Assembly (NCBI RefSeq): GCF_963678225.1 | Contig: NZ_OY782763.1 | Location: forward strand, 682,001-746,000 | Length of the DNA stretch: 64,000 bases | Source of the DNA: an uncultured Cohaesibacter sp. | GTDB taxonomy: Bacteria; Pseudomonadota; Alphaproteobacteria; Rhizobiales; Cohaesibacteraceae | Direction: 5' to 3' | Shown here: positions 35,180-44,692 of the stretch, in pieces | Position numbering within the stretch: the first letter of the stretch is position 1 | How the letters are laid out: each line of letters starts with the position of its first letter | Made by a program: the position numbers and the translations under genes | Notes under the pieces: generated by a model | What the model was told of the DNA's origin: nothing | The model's database searches: none | What the model saw: only the letters and a program-made list of their open reading frames with translations

Positions 35180-36812
35180 CGCTTCCACCTTGGTTTGAAT
35201 TTGGATCATCTGCCATCAAAGCCGGATCAATGTCTGGCACATCGGCCTCGGATGGATGCCTCATGCCCCGTCTGCGATGATCCACGATTTCGGATTCAAG
35301 GCTTTCCATATGCTCGTCATAATCCTCGCCCCGCTCGGCAAGGATCTTGCGCTTGGTCTTGGTTCCCAGCGACAGCTCAACCTCATCGGCCCGCGCTTCT
35401 TTGTACGGATCCGCCGTGCCGCGTCCCGGTCCAAGCCATGTGCCATTGAGATAGGCGCTCGGCATGTCCCAGAAGGAAGGAGCCCCACGAGGGACTTGGA
35501 TCTTGCCCCGAGCGATCCCCTCTTCGATGACCACACGATGCCAAGGTTTGACCCACGTCGCTTCGAACCCGGAGCGCTCGCAAGTCACCCCACGCCAGAC
35601 ATTGGTGATTGCCCCGCGCCAGCCTGAATAGGAAAGCTTGGAGTAATCCGCCGTCAGCATTTCAAGGCTGATGTTGAAGGCCGACGCGATATTGCGAAGC
35701 GCCGCCATCTCGAACTTGTCATAACCGGCAGAGGGCCGTGCCGGATTGGTGAAATTGATTTTCTCGCCAATCCCGGTTTGCATGAACCGCACGCCTTCAA
35801 GGCTTGGTCGGTTCTTTTCCCAATGCACTAGCCGCTGCGCTTCCACTCCGTCCAGATAAGCGGCCACATTCGCATCAGCATCTGCTGGCGTGTCCGCTTC
35901 ACCGATCAAACGTTCGATCACATTGTGATCCGCATCGGTTTCGACGAAGGCGGCCAGAATGGCATTCAACGTTGCGGCCTGCAGTTCCGCCTCATCAAAC
36001 TGGCTAAGCTGACGCAGCTTCTTGACGATCGGAGCCAGCAAAGAGCGTCCGCGAAATTCACCTGGCTCCTGTGGTGTAAAATAATGCAGAATGCGGCGTG
36101 TGCGATCCGCGTCATACTTGGCAATACGCACCGACTGCTGCTGCCTAAAAAGCGCCTGCGTATCATTGGGGTGCGCAACCGTGAACCAATAGGCGATCGC
36201 TTCATTGTGGCGCCCGAGTTCGATCCCGTCGCGGAAGCGGTCTTCATCTGGTTTGCCAACCGGCTGCCTGCAACGGGCTGAATGAATCAGCTCAAGCGCG
36301 GTGTTCACTTCCGCCCCGCGCTCCAAATAATGCAGCCGCCCGAAAGCATCCCCATCCAGCAAGCAATGGCGAAAAGCGGACCCCATCTGCATGGCAACGG
36401 ATTCGCGCTGGGTGGTGTCGTTGCGCAGTTCCGTATCCGCGCAATAGGCATTCCACCAATCCTCAATCTGGTCGCCAAGCTTCTTGGCCTGCTTTTTCGT
36501 GATCCCCAGGCGGCGAGCATTGGGCTGGCTGGTAAATTTCCAGCCCTTGCCGATCACCATTTCCAGCTTGCGCTGAAGGGCAGCACTGGCCCATGGGTTA
36601 TTCCGTCCCATATCTTCGGTGCGCGCCACCATCATGTTGCGATCGGCTGACAGAGCCGATTGCGGCGCATACCGATTGGGACGCCAATTGCCATGGCTTT
36701 GGCTGCTCAGAGACGCTGCCTCATAAGCGCCGCGACTACCATAAGCAGAGACACGCCGCGCCGACATCGAGAGCGGTGCGCCATGCCTATCAATCAAGAA
36801 TTTTGACTGCAT
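35160..36812 (-). CDS. Portal protein (lambda gpB-like)
   Basis: 550 residues, close to lambda gpB (533). Signatures include RNNPWASAALQRKLEMVIGK, MGSAFRHCLLDGDAFGRLHY, the long clip/stem text GRSLLAPIVKKLRQLSQFDE, and AFNISLEMLTADYSKLSYSG. The 12-subunit portal is the DNA entry vertex and terminase docking site. Ends 20 bp inside the protease gene. Confidence 0.93.
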   Translation of the reverse strand: MQSKFLIDRHGAPLSMSARRVSAYGSRGAYEAASLSSQSHGNWRPNRYAPQSALSADRNMMVARTEDMGRNNPWASAALQRKLEMVIGKGWKFTSQPNARRLGITKKQAKKLGDQIEDWWNAYCADTELRNDTTQRESVAMQMGSAFRHCLLDGDAFGRLHYLERGAEVNTALELIHSARCRQPVGKPDEDRFRDGIELGRHNEAIAYWFTVAHPNDTQALFRQQQSVRIAKYDADRTRRILHYFTPQEPGEFRGRSLLAPIVKKLRQLSQFDEAELQAATLNAILAAFVETDADHNVIERLIGEADTPADADANVAAYLDGVEAQRLVHWEKNRPSLEGVRFMQTGIGEKINFTNPARPSAGYDKFEMAALRNIASAFNISLEMLTADYSKLSYSGWRGAITNVWRGVTCERSGFEATWVKPWHRVVIEEGIARGKIQVPRGAPSFWDMPSAYLNGTWLGPGRGTADPYKEARADEVELSLGTKTKRKILAERGEDYDEHMESLESEIVDHRRRGMRHPSEADVPDIDPALMADDPNSNQGGSDEQTTD

Positions 36813-36824
36813 GACAAACCCCTA

Positions 36825-37046
36825 TCAAAAATAGACACGACTGTTCCGATGCGGCCCGTCAATCGGCAGTCCGAGTTGAGCCTTCAAACTATTGATGTAA
36901 GCGCGCAGCTTTTTCTCATTCGGTATGCTGAAACTGACTGATTTGCCAGCTTGAGCCATTTCCTTTTCAAGCTGGCCGGTCTGCAATTTGTGCAGGGTCT
37001 CCTCGGCCTCAGCCAATCGCGCCTCTAGCGTTTCTGTATCGGCCAT
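36825..37046 (-). CDS. Head-tail joining protein gpW (lambda-like)
   Basis: 73 residues from the ATG at 37046 (MADTETLEARLAEAEETLHK), close to lambda gpW (68). The central strand SVSFSIPNEKKLRAYINSLK matches gpW, which binds the portal to complete the head. A longer in-frame start at 37082 would add 12 residues. Lies between terminase and portal, as in lambda. Confidence 0.88.
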   Translation of the reverse strand: MADTETLEARLAEAEETLHKLQTGQLEKEMAQAGKSVSFSIPNEKKLRAYINSLKAQLGLPIDGPHRNSRVYF

Positions 37047-37096
37047 GGTCGTCTGTTCCTGTCCTTTGCCAACCAGCAGCAAAAGGGCAGGAAAGC

Positions 37097-39202
37097 CTAA
37101 GCCCGCCTGCCCTTTTGTCTGGCCTCTCTCATTTCCCGTAATTTCTTCAAGGTCGGACTGTCGCTTTCGCGCTCATCATGCAAGGCCAATGCAGCCTCGA
37201 TGGGCGCTACCTGATCCGCCCGCCCTTCTATAACTGCCTTTATAGCGGTCGATACTTTTGGCTGTTCCTTGGCTGGCTCGCCGCCCGGATCATCGATCGA
37301 AGGCGTTTCAGGCGCTTTCCGGCTGTCACCAAGTGTCAGAAGATCTTCAAGATCAAGCTGGGCATCCGGAGTCGCCAGCCCAAATTTCTTTTCCATATCG
37401 TCCCAATATTCGTCGGAAACAGAAAAGACACCACAACGCCGTGCAGCCGCTTCTGCCTGATTGAGCATGTCGAGCGCTTCGTTGGCCTGGTTCGGATCTT
37501 TCTCCCAGAGAAACTTCTTGAACCCCGTCTTGCTGACTTTCGACACGCGCTTTTCCGCGCAGACCTGCTCACAATAGTCATCGCTAAGCCCGCGCGGGAA
37601 AGCGATATGCGATCGCTCCAGCGGATCCGTTACCTTTCGAATGGAGCGATACAGCGCCATCTTGTAACTGTTGGCATTGAAATGGAAAAAGCGACCACGC
37701 CAGCGGTTTGGCTTGCGTTTGCCGTCCTTGGTCCATTCGTGCCGTACTTCGATCAGGGGTGCCAGATCATCCTTGCCAACACCGCGTACCATGATGACTT
37801 TTGATTTCGGATGGCGCTTGGCCCATTCGCCGACATCATCGCGCGAGTAGTTGGCGTCAATGCCGGTGCAACTGATTGGCAGATAATGGCCCGCAAAGTT
37901 GCGCCATTTCCGTTTGATCAGAACATCCAGCTCATCCTTGGCCGCATCCTCGGAAATATGATGCTGGATAATTCCGGTCTGGATCACCGCGCGGCGAACA
38001 TTGCGGCCATAGGCCACCAGCGTCCATTCCACCCTGTTATCCTGACAGTCAATGCCAAGCACCAAAACATAATAACCGGCAGGCACCTGCCCGAGATCAT
38101 AGTGGGATTCCTCGCTTCGCTTGCGAATATCCTCAGTCTTGGCCCCGTCGCCGATCACCTCATAGGCAAGGCCAACATCGTTATTCATGAACACCTGTTC
38201 GGCACTCGGGATGCCGCGAACGCGGATCCACTTGCGGGCCAGCGCACCAAAGCTCTGCAGTGGCGAATGTGCCGTCCAGAGATAGAAACTGCGATGGATC
38301 GCCATGGCCTTAGGATTGCGCGCCACGAACCGGCCCAGCGGCATAATCTTTGGCCGGTGATAATCATGGATCTCACAACCACAATGGATGCATGTGAAAT
38401 GCGATCGATCCGGATTTTCCTCATCAATATTGGCCTTGAAATTCTCCCATTCCAGAGCCTGATATTCACCACAATGCGGGCAAGGCACTTCCCACTCTTC
38501 CTGACTGCCAGCGCGATAGTTGCGCGTGATCTTGCAGCCGGGCCAGATGAGCGGCGTGGAAACTTTTAGAATCTTGCGGAATTCATAGGCGCGCGATCGG
38601 TCATCGGCCTGCTCTTCAGGATCGCCCGCAGCATTCTCATCCCATTTGGAAAGGTCATCCTGTGCCTGCTTCGGTCGCGAGACCTGCGCCAGATCGTCTT
38701 TTGACTGGGCGCTCAAGGCTTCGATCTTACCGCGCCCGTCTTCTGTGCCCTTTTCCTGATCGGTGTTTTTCGCCAGCCTACTGTTAGCAGGGAACATCTT
38801 GCGCAGCGCCGGAACCGACTTCAGAACCGGCCCCATCTTTTCTGCCAACCACTTCGTTGCCGCGCTTTCCGTAGCCTGCACATACATGAAATGGATCGGC
38901 CCGGTGATCATCGACACCGCAACAAAAATCACGATGATAATCGTTCCGCCGAGCTGCGCCGATTTCATGATGGTTACCACCTGACAGGGATCGTCATCAG
39001 ACAGTGCATCAAGGATGGGCGGGAAATAGGGGAATTTCTCATCATTGTAAGGACCGGGAAAAGGCTCTTCCGGACCGAAGACAATATTTTCACGCGCCCA
39101 TTGATTGAGGTTCACTTTCGGTTTCGGCTTGATGGTCCTCGACGCTGCTCGGGACAGCCATCTGGTCGCGTTGGCCCATTTCCGCATCGTCATCAGGTCC
39201 AC
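37097..39202 (-). CDS. Terminase large subunit (GpA family)
   Basis: 701 residues. GpA hallmarks: GPEEPFPGPYNDEKFPYFPP, the Walker-A-like VVTIMKSAQLGGTIII, zinc-ribbon-like CPHCGEY and CIHCGCEI pairs, and nuclease-domain text VLGIDCQDNRVEWTLVAYGR. It cuts concatemers and pumps DNA into the prohead. The first ~38 codons overlap the end of the small-subunit gene in another frame; an internal ATG (MRKWANATRW, 39187) is also possible. Confidence 0.95.
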   Translation of the reverse strand: MDLMTMRKWANATRWLSRAASRTIKPKPKVNLNQWARENIVFGPEEPFPGPYNDEKFPYFPPILDALSDDDPCQVVTIMKSAQLGGTIIIVIFVAVSMITGPIHFMYVQATESAATKWLAEKMGPVLKSVPALRKMFPANSRLAKNTDQEKGTEDGRGKIEALSAQSKDDLAQVSRPKQAQDDLSKWDENAAGDPEEQADDRSRAYEFRKILKVSTPLIWPGCKITRNYRAGSQEEWEVPCPHCGEYQALEWENFKANIDEENPDRSHFTCIHCGCEIHDYHRPKIMPLGRFVARNPKAMAIHRSFYLWTAHSPLQSFGALARKWIRVRGIPSAEQVFMNNDVGLAYEVIGDGAKTEDIRKRSEESHYDLGQVPAGYYVLVLGIDCQDNRVEWTLVAYGRNVRRAVIQTGIIQHHISEDAAKDELDVLIKRKWRNFAGHYLPISCTGIDANYSRDDVGEWAKRHPKSKVIMVRGVGKDDLAPLIEVRHEWTKDGKRKPNRWRGRFFHFNANSYKMALYRSIRKVTDPLERSHIAFPRGLSDDYCEQVCAEKRVSKVSKTGFKKFLWEKDPNQANEALDMLNQAEAAARRCGVFSVSDEYWDDMEKKFGLATPDAQLDLEDLLTLGDSRKAPETPSIDDPGGEPAKEQPKVSTAIKAVIEGRADQVAPIEAALALHDERESDSPTLKKLREMREARQKGRRA

Positions 39203-39872
39203 TTGTCAAGAGATCGGCGGAAACATGGTCGGGCTCATTCTCGGCCCGTCTTTCCAGTTCCTCGCTGATATGCTGTTTCAAATCGCGGTAGGTATTGCGA
39301 AGAAAGAAGATCAAGCGCCGCTTGTCCGTTATCTCGAACTCCGCCGCCAGCAAGTCACCAAGCCGGTCAGGATGGCCACTCAGAACATCATAGATCTGCC
39401 CGACAATTGCCTGCATTTCGGAAACGGCATCGTCCGTTTTCATCAGGATGCCCTGCCGCAGCAGTTCGTCTTCCTGTTCCCGCGCATCCTTGCGTCGATC
39501 AGCCTTGAGCCTCAGCAACTCGCGTTCTTCGCGATAGTCCTGCTCGCGGCTTTTAAGCGGGGCGCGGGGAGATGAGCTTTCATCAGAAGACTGGTCAGTG
39601 CCACCAGCAGCAGCACCAAAATCCAGGCTATCGGCTTTGCCGTCTTCCGGGTCACTCAGGAGCGTATCAAATCCGTTGCCTTGCGCCTGCCCCAGATCGG
39701 TGCGCAGCCGCACCTGCTCTCTTGCCTTCTCCAGATTGATTTTCGCAGAGCGACCGGACCCGACCAAAGCGTGCTGGTCGATCTTGCCCTCTTTGATCAT
39801 CTGGCTAACCCTTGCAGGCGACACGCCAATCCTTTTGGCAAATTCTGATTTGCTTATGATTGTCGGCATCAC
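39090..39872 (-). CDS. Terminase small subunit-like DNA-binding protein
   Basis: 260 residues. The N-terminal winged helix (ISKSEFAKRIGVSPARVSQM) is of the Nu1/MerR type and would recognise the packaging site. The middle is acidic and Ser-rich, then a long charged coiled coil (EERELLRLKADRRKDAREQE) and a helical domain that could contact the large subunit. Longer than lambda Nu1 (181). Position directly upstream of gpA supports the call. Confidence 0.8.
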   Translation of the reverse strand: MMPTIISKSEFAKRIGVSPARVSQMIKEGKIDQHALVGSGRSAKINLEKAREQVRLRTDLGQAQGNGFDTLLSDPEDGKADSLDFGAAAGGTDQSSDESSSPRAPLKSREQDYREERELLRLKADRRKDAREQEDELLRQGILMKTDDAVSEMQAIVGQIYDVLSGHPDRLGDLLAAEFEITDKRRLIFFLRNTYRDLKQHISEELERRAENEPDHVSADLLTSGPDDDAEMGQRDQMAVPSSVEDHQAETESEPQSMGA

Positions 39873-40020
39873 CTCTTTAAGGATTTTTCAGGCCCTTAAC
39901 TCCCTTTTTAAGCAACCACTTAAGCTTTTAAGGCTTTTTTTAAACCCAAAATCCCGCCATCCCCCGCCGCCACGTTCGCCCGCTGGGGGTGCTGGGGGCG
40001 GCCAAAGGACCCGCGATCGA

Positions 40021-40569
40021 TCAAGCGGCAGCGAGCAGCGTGTGGGCGAAGTCAGCCAAGGCGCGAGCGGCTTCGTCGCCGCCGTGCTCAAGCGCGTCGG
40101 TGTTTTCGCGTTCGATTTCGCGCATGGGGTTTAGCCCCCAAAGCTCACGGATAGGTTTGCGCGCCGAGCCGACGCGGGTATAGATACCACGATGGCCGCT
40201 ACTCATGGAGGCCTTGAAAGCCCCGCGATAAAAGCCGAGCCGGTTGGTGATCCCACCGCCACCCTTGCGCCCGAGGCCATGATCGGCCAGCCGGAACCAG
40301 CCAGCAGACATGAGTGCATCAGCCGTCGAGCCTCCACCGTTGAAATAGGCAACCGACACAGCCCGTTTGACTTTAGAGCGGGACAGGCCAACATCGGACA
40401 AATGATCTGCGGATTCGTCAATAACGACATCAACGCCCTGTTTTAGGGCCTTGCGGGTGACGCGGGCAATTGCCTTGGCGCTGACCTTCTTGTTCATCAG
40501 CTTGAGGGCTGCGTCCAACTGGCTTAGATCGGACAGATCGCCTTTGATTTGGAAATTTGCAGACGCCAT
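40021..40569 (-). CDS. Minor tail protein Z-like (head-tail)
   Basis: 182 residues from the ATG at 40569 (AGGTGAG upstream). Text such as DVVIDESADHLSDVGLSRSK, GAFKASMSSGHRGIYTRVGS and RKPIRELWGLNPMREIE matches the prophage gpZ/HK97-gp10-like minor tail family that terminates the tail at its head end. The place is odd: it precedes the terminase genes, whereas gpZ normally follows the capsid genes. Confidence 0.75.
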   Translation of the reverse strand: MASANFQIKGDLSDLSQLDAALKLMNKKVSAKAIARVTRKALKQGVDVVIDESADHLSDVGLSRSKVKRAVSVAYFNGGGSTADALMSAGWFRLADHGLGRKGGGGITNRLGFYRGAFKASMSSGHRGIYTRVGSARKPIRELWGLNPMREIERENTDALEHGGDEAARALADFAHTLLAAA

Positions 40570-40597
40570 CACACTCACCTGAAAGGTAGCCAAAAGA

Positions 40598-40640
40598 AAA
40601 CCGCCCTCGACGGGGTTATCCATCGGGGCGGCTTTCTTAT
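40598..40640 (-). terminator. Hairpin with U-tract before the gpZ-like gene
   Basis: Minus strand AAAGCCGCCC ... GGGCGGTTTT (10 bp with one G-U) followed by CTTTT. Good intrinsic terminator for transcription coming from the primase side, so the structural operon probably has a separate or antiterminated promoter here. Confidence 0.65.
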
Positions 40641-40672
40641 CTCGGTGCATACTTCGCTTCACTGGCAGCTTG

Positions 40673-41413
40673 TCAAATAGCCAGCTCCAAGTCAATAAGC
40701 TTTTTCAATCTGGCGGCTGGTTTGGTGTGGCTAGCATCGGCAGGACATTGATAGGATTGCACTTTCCAACTCTTTACCCTGTGGAGATTGCCAGCAACAT
40801 AGCTCAGCCCCATGGCCCAAAGGTCGAAATGTTCTATCAAATAGAGGTTCAACTCGCATGCCTGGCTGTAAGTCAGCTCGCACGCCTGCCCTACATGACA
40901 GACACGTCCATCAGTGCCGCGTACCTTCCGGCCAGACCGTTTGGCCAGCCGTTCGCCGGTCTGCCAATCGTGATAAACCATCCGCACCGCGCCGCCGCGA
41001 CCATAGACCGGCGCGACCGATCCGCCCTCAAACTCTGGCCGCTCTGGCACGCGACCATTGCGGGCATGTTCGACAATCAGGCCAGCAGCCACTTGCCCAT
41101 CAAGACTGAGGGAAGCCAGATCACAGACCAGATCATGCACGGCAAGCGCGTCCGGGTGCGGATCGCTGATGGAATGGCCACCGCCATCCACCTGACAGCC
41201 AAGCAGATACAGGCGCTCAAGCGCGGCCAGCGGGTTACCTCCGACCAGATAGCGTCGATCGTCAATGGTGTCGCCATCCTGATAAACGCGCTGGATGCGG
41301 TAGGTCCATTCGAGCAGGTCGAACAGCGAGCCTACTTTAGCCACGTCCTTTTCGTCGCGGTCAAACTTGATGGAAAGATTGTAGGTCCTGCTCTGCGCCA
41401 ATCCGATTGCCAT
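40673..41413 (-). CDS. Unknown phage protein upstream of the packaging block
   Basis: 246 residues, no family recognised. Contains WTYRIQRVYQDGDTIDDRRY, GRGGAVRMVYHDWQTGERLA, and VCHVGQACELTYSQACELNL. The last segment looks like a DNA-binding helix-turn-helix, and the protein lies between the primase gene and the terminase block, so a late-gene regulator is a reasonable guess only. Confidence 0.6.
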   Translation of the reverse strand: MAIGLAQSRTYNLSIKFDRDEKDVAKVGSLFDLLEWTYRIQRVYQDGDTIDDRRYLVGGNPLAALERLYLLGCQVDGGGHSISDPHPDALAVHDLVCDLASLSLDGQVAAGLIVEHARNGRVPERPEFEGGSVAPVYGRGGAVRMVYHDWQTGERLAKRSGRKVRGTDGRVCHVGQACELTYSQACELNLYLIEHFDLWAMGLSYVAGNLHRVKSWKVQSYQCPADASHTKPAARLKKLIDLELAI

Positions 41414-41438
41414 GCTCTTGCCCTTTCTGCGGTTGATT

Positions 41439-41760
41439 TGCCTCTCGGAGAGGCTTTAGAGGGTTTGGAGAAGGGTCAAAATAAACCCTCCCCCATAATT
41501 TGATAAACAACACCAGATAGTTAGAAACTTTGGAGAAGGTAGAGAGGGTTTATTAGCTTATAGTGCATGTGAAAAATTCCTTTATTCATGGCCCCGTACC
41601 CCTTCTTATGTGTAGACGCGAAGCCAAAGCCTCTCTACCCTCTCCCAGTACGGATAACCCATTGAATAGCCGCTATTATTATGCGGAGAGGAATTTGCAC
41701 AAACTATCTCCCAAGCTTCTCCGAACCCTCTCCCTTCTAGTGCATAGAGAGAGTTTGAGA
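41439..41760. repeat. Inverted-repeat-rich region, candidate replication origin
   Basis: 355-bp gap upstream of the 40673-41413 gene and right after the primase stop. Motif (G)AGAGGGTTT occurs at 41458 and 41543 on +, and its complement (ACCCTCTCC, AACCCTCTCC) near 41630 and 41722. TTTGGAGAAGG occurs at 41464 and 41529 with its complement CTTCTCCGAA near 41715. A perfect 8-bp stem GAGGGTTT/AAACCCTC lies at 41459-41490, and TAGTGCAT occurs twice (41561, 41739). The copies face an AT-rich centre. No gene is seen. Confidence 0.55.
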
Positions 41761-41768
41761 CCCCATAT

Positions 41769-44606
41769 CTAGCCCCCGTCAAAGCTGGTGGGTACGGGAG
41801 GTTGGTAGCGATCGGGCACCTCGACCGTGATGTTGAGATAGGTAATCACCTTGTTGATCTTCTCTTTCTTCAGCCCCGGCACCTTCGAGCAGATATGCCT
41901 GCCAAAATAGGCATTGGTTGATTTGTGCTTCTCGGGGTTTTGCGACTGCCAATCGCAATAACGCGCATAGAAGTCCGCGCCGGTGATGTAGCAAGAAGGC
42001 GAGCCATCCTCGTTTGGCTCTTCCAATGTGACGCATTGATCGGCAAAGCTCTGCAGCGGGTCCATCTCATCGCGGTAATCAGACGTGAACTCCGAAATGC
42101 GCTGTGGCACGCGTAGGCCCTCGGCGTAATAGATCGCCAGCCCCTCCAAGAGCCAGTTGAGAAGGCCCGACCGCTCCTTGGCAAATTCGGCCATGACCTC
42201 CTCGAAGGTGCGCCGCTTGTCATCCGGGATGGTCACATCCCACGGAACGATCACAACGCGCCGCCAGATGCCGAAGTCATTACCGGTGATGAATGGCTTG
42301 TCGTTGCCCGACATGATGGCCTTGAAGCGCGGTATGAGGTCAAAGAAGCCCTCATTGAGCCGCCGCACCCGCCTTGGCGCGCCACCCGTCAGGGCCTTGA
42401 TCAGGTTTTCCTTGATCCCCTCACCGCGCGGCAGCTCTTCCACACGCACCATGCGCTGGCCGACCAGGTCGGCGAGATCCGGCGTGGCCTGATCGCCCCG
42501 CGCCTGATGTTTGCCGGTGACCGATTCCGGATTGAGCTGGCCCGCATATGGCCCCATCATTTCGGCGATGGCCTCTGTCAGGGTCGATTTGCCGTTCGAG
42601 CCGGAACCATAGAAAAAGGCCAACTTCTGCTCGCCAGTGAGCCCTGTAAGGCAATAGGCGAAATAGACCTGCAAAAAGCGTTGTATCTCAAGGTCTGGCT
42701 GAAAATAGTCTAGAAACTCCCTGAGTTTCTGCGACTTGGCCTTGGGATCATAGGTGACCGGCGCACATTTTGAGATCTTCATGGCCCGATCATGGGGCAC
42801 GAACTCCACCTGCAGACGTTTGCGCGGCGGACCATCAGAGGGGTCATCCTCATCATCGACGCGCCGAAATAGCAAGGTGCCATTGAGGCAATTAAACGCC
42901 TCCAGATCGGCGTCCAGCTCTTCCGGAGCCACGGTAATGTGCGGTTCGGCCTGCTTGATCATGCCATTGATCTTGCCGTTATTGCCCGAGCTGACCGCAT
43001 ATTTGCGACGGTTATTCTTACGCGCCTCAAAGGCCTTTTGCGCAACAGCCGCATCAGCAATCAGCGCACTGGCGGCCTTGCGCTCTTCCTCGCTCATGTC
43101 GTCGGTGACCTGCAGGCCAGAAGCCGCCTCGATCGCCGCCCACTCTTTGCGGCTCATCTGGATATGCTCTGTTTCAAGCTCAATCAGCTTGGCGGTTTTT
43201 TGAGCGTAAATGGTGATTTGCTCTTCCCCACCCGTCAGATCCCAATGAGAGCCAACCCAGCGGAAAACACCATGCTCGCGCACCACCATCACCTCATCTC
43301 CAAAATGTATGATCAAGCGCTGTGCATTGCCGGTGTCATTCTGATCGAGGGTCGCACAGTGAGCGACTTTCTGAGGCAAGGCGGCTTGCCCGCCGTTGGC
43401 ATGCGCCAAGTCATCACCCTGTGATGACTGAGAGCTAACGCCCCCGCTTATTTTGCCGTTTTCAGGCGCTTGGTCCCCAGTTGCGCCATCATCGAAACCA
43501 CCCTCATAATCATCAGGGCTGGCCGGTGGTGGCGCGTCTGGCCCGCCATGGGGCGGCGGGCTATCCCTGCGCGTGTGGCCCTGATATCGGGCGGCCTTTT
43601 GCCTTGCCTCTTCTGCGATTTCCTTGAGGCGCAATTGAACATCACCACAGGCACCCTTGCCAGCTTCCAGCCCGCGCGTGATTTTGGCATCGCGTTCTCG
43701 CGCGCCATCCGTTGCAGTCAGTCCGCAGGCGTCGGACGCCATTTCAAGCCCATGCCGCACCTCTCCCTCATCGAGCGCACCGGCACCTACCAGCTTGCCG
43801 AGGCTGTAGGCGTGGGCATTGAGCGCAGATCCACGCCCGCCCGTTCCCGTCCGCGCCATTTCAGCACAAGCATTATCAAGCGCCCCTCTGGCATAGCGCC
43901 GGATCGCCTTGTCGCCCGCATCTTCCGACCATGCCAGATTATGGCTCGGCGCAGGCATGACCGGCTTCACAGCCTCTTTCTTGGCAATAGCATCCACCAG
44001 ACTTTGCGGCATCACAGGCGGCTCAAAATCCGCCCCATCGCGCCATGTGTAGGTGTTACCGTTGGTTAGCCTTGAAGGCGGCAGGATGACATAGCCATTG
44101 TCGCAGCGCGCATCGACCCGCCCGACCTTTTTGACTTCACCATGCTCATCGACCATATCGCGCTTGCATAGTTTACGGTTGCCCAGCTCGACGCCTTCCG
44201 CACGCCTCAGCCAGATATGCCAGCCACCGCTCTGGGTGATGACGATAGGTGCATCAGGCAGAGGCTCGCCGAGATCTTTTTCCAGCTCACTGACAACCCA
44301 CTCGCAAGCCTCTCCTTCTGCAGGATCCACATCGACCACCAGCATTCCCTTGGAGGCTGGCGGACAGCCGATCAGCGCATCCGGCCATTTTTCCCACCAA
44401 AAGCGGATCTGAGCCTCGTCTGTTGTGGCTTCATGGAATCCGCCTTGGCCTCTTACGTCCGAGGTGTTGAGGGGGCGTTTTGCCTTGCGCTTACTCTTCG
44501 GCAATGCGTCCTCGTCCGGCAAGCCGGGATGACAAGGGAAAACAGCATAGCCCCGCCGTGCATAGGCCAGAGCATAATCAAGCATGGTTTTGCGTTGGAT
44601 GTTCAT
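41769..44606 (-). CDS. Phage primase-polymerase/helicase (P4/D5 type)
   Basis: 945 residues. Residues ~1-230 form an AEP prim-pol: GYAVFPCHPG, WPDALIGCPPASKGMLVVDV with catalytic DVDPAEG, and VITQSGGWHIWLRR. A Ser/Pro/Asp-rich linker follows, then a D5_N domain and an SF3 helicase with Walker A GSGSNGKSTLTE (about residue 672) and Walker-B/sensor text VRVEELPRGEGIKEN and MSGNDKPFITGNDFGIWRRV. It would prime and unwind at the phage origin. Its stop faces the repeat-rich region at 41.4-41.8 kb. Confidence 0.93.
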   Translation of the reverse strand: MNIQRKTMLDYALAYARRGYAVFPCHPGLPDEDALPKSKRKAKRPLNTSDVRGQGGFHEATTDEAQIRFWWEKWPDALIGCPPASKGMLVVDVDPAEGEACEWVVSELEKDLGEPLPDAPIVITQSGGWHIWLRRAEGVELGNRKLCKRDMVDEHGEVKKVGRVDARCDNGYVILPPSRLTNGNTYTWRDGADFEPPVMPQSLVDAIAKKEAVKPVMPAPSHNLAWSEDAGDKAIRRYARGALDNACAEMARTGTGGRGSALNAHAYSLGKLVGAGALDEGEVRHGLEMASDACGLTATDGARERDAKITRGLEAGKGACGDVQLRLKEIAEEARQKAARYQGHTRRDSPPPHGGPDAPPPASPDDYEGGFDDGATGDQAPENGKISGGVSSQSSQGDDLAHANGGQAALPQKVAHCATLDQNDTGNAQRLIIHFGDEVMVVREHGVFRWVGSHWDLTGGEEQITIYAQKTAKLIELETEHIQMSRKEWAAIEAASGLQVTDDMSEEERKAASALIADAAVAQKAFEARKNNRRKYAVSSGNNGKINGMIKQAEPHITVAPEELDADLEAFNCLNGTLLFRRVDDEDDPSDGPPRKRLQVEFVPHDRAMKISKCAPVTYDPKAKSQKLREFLDYFQPDLEIQRFLQVYFAYCLTGLTGEQKLAFFYGSGSNGKSTLTEAIAEMMGPYAGQLNPESVTGKHQARGDQATPDLADLVGQRMVRVEELPRGEGIKENLIKALTGGAPRRVRRLNEGFFDLIPRFKAIMSGNDKPFITGNDFGIWRRVVIVPWDVTIPDDKRRTFEEVMAEFAKERSGLLNWLLEGLAIYYAEGLRVPQRISEFTSDYRDEMDPLQSFADQCVTLEEPNEDGSPSCYITGADFYARYCDWQSQNPEKHKSTNAYFGRHICSKVPGLKKEKINKVITYLNITVEVPDRYQPPVPTSFDGG

Positions 44607-44692
44607 GCTGCTCTCCTCGCCAAAGAAGCCATTGTGCTGTTACGAATGGCGGTGATAGAAAAAGGAGTGCTCAACCGGAGGGAGAACGAAAA

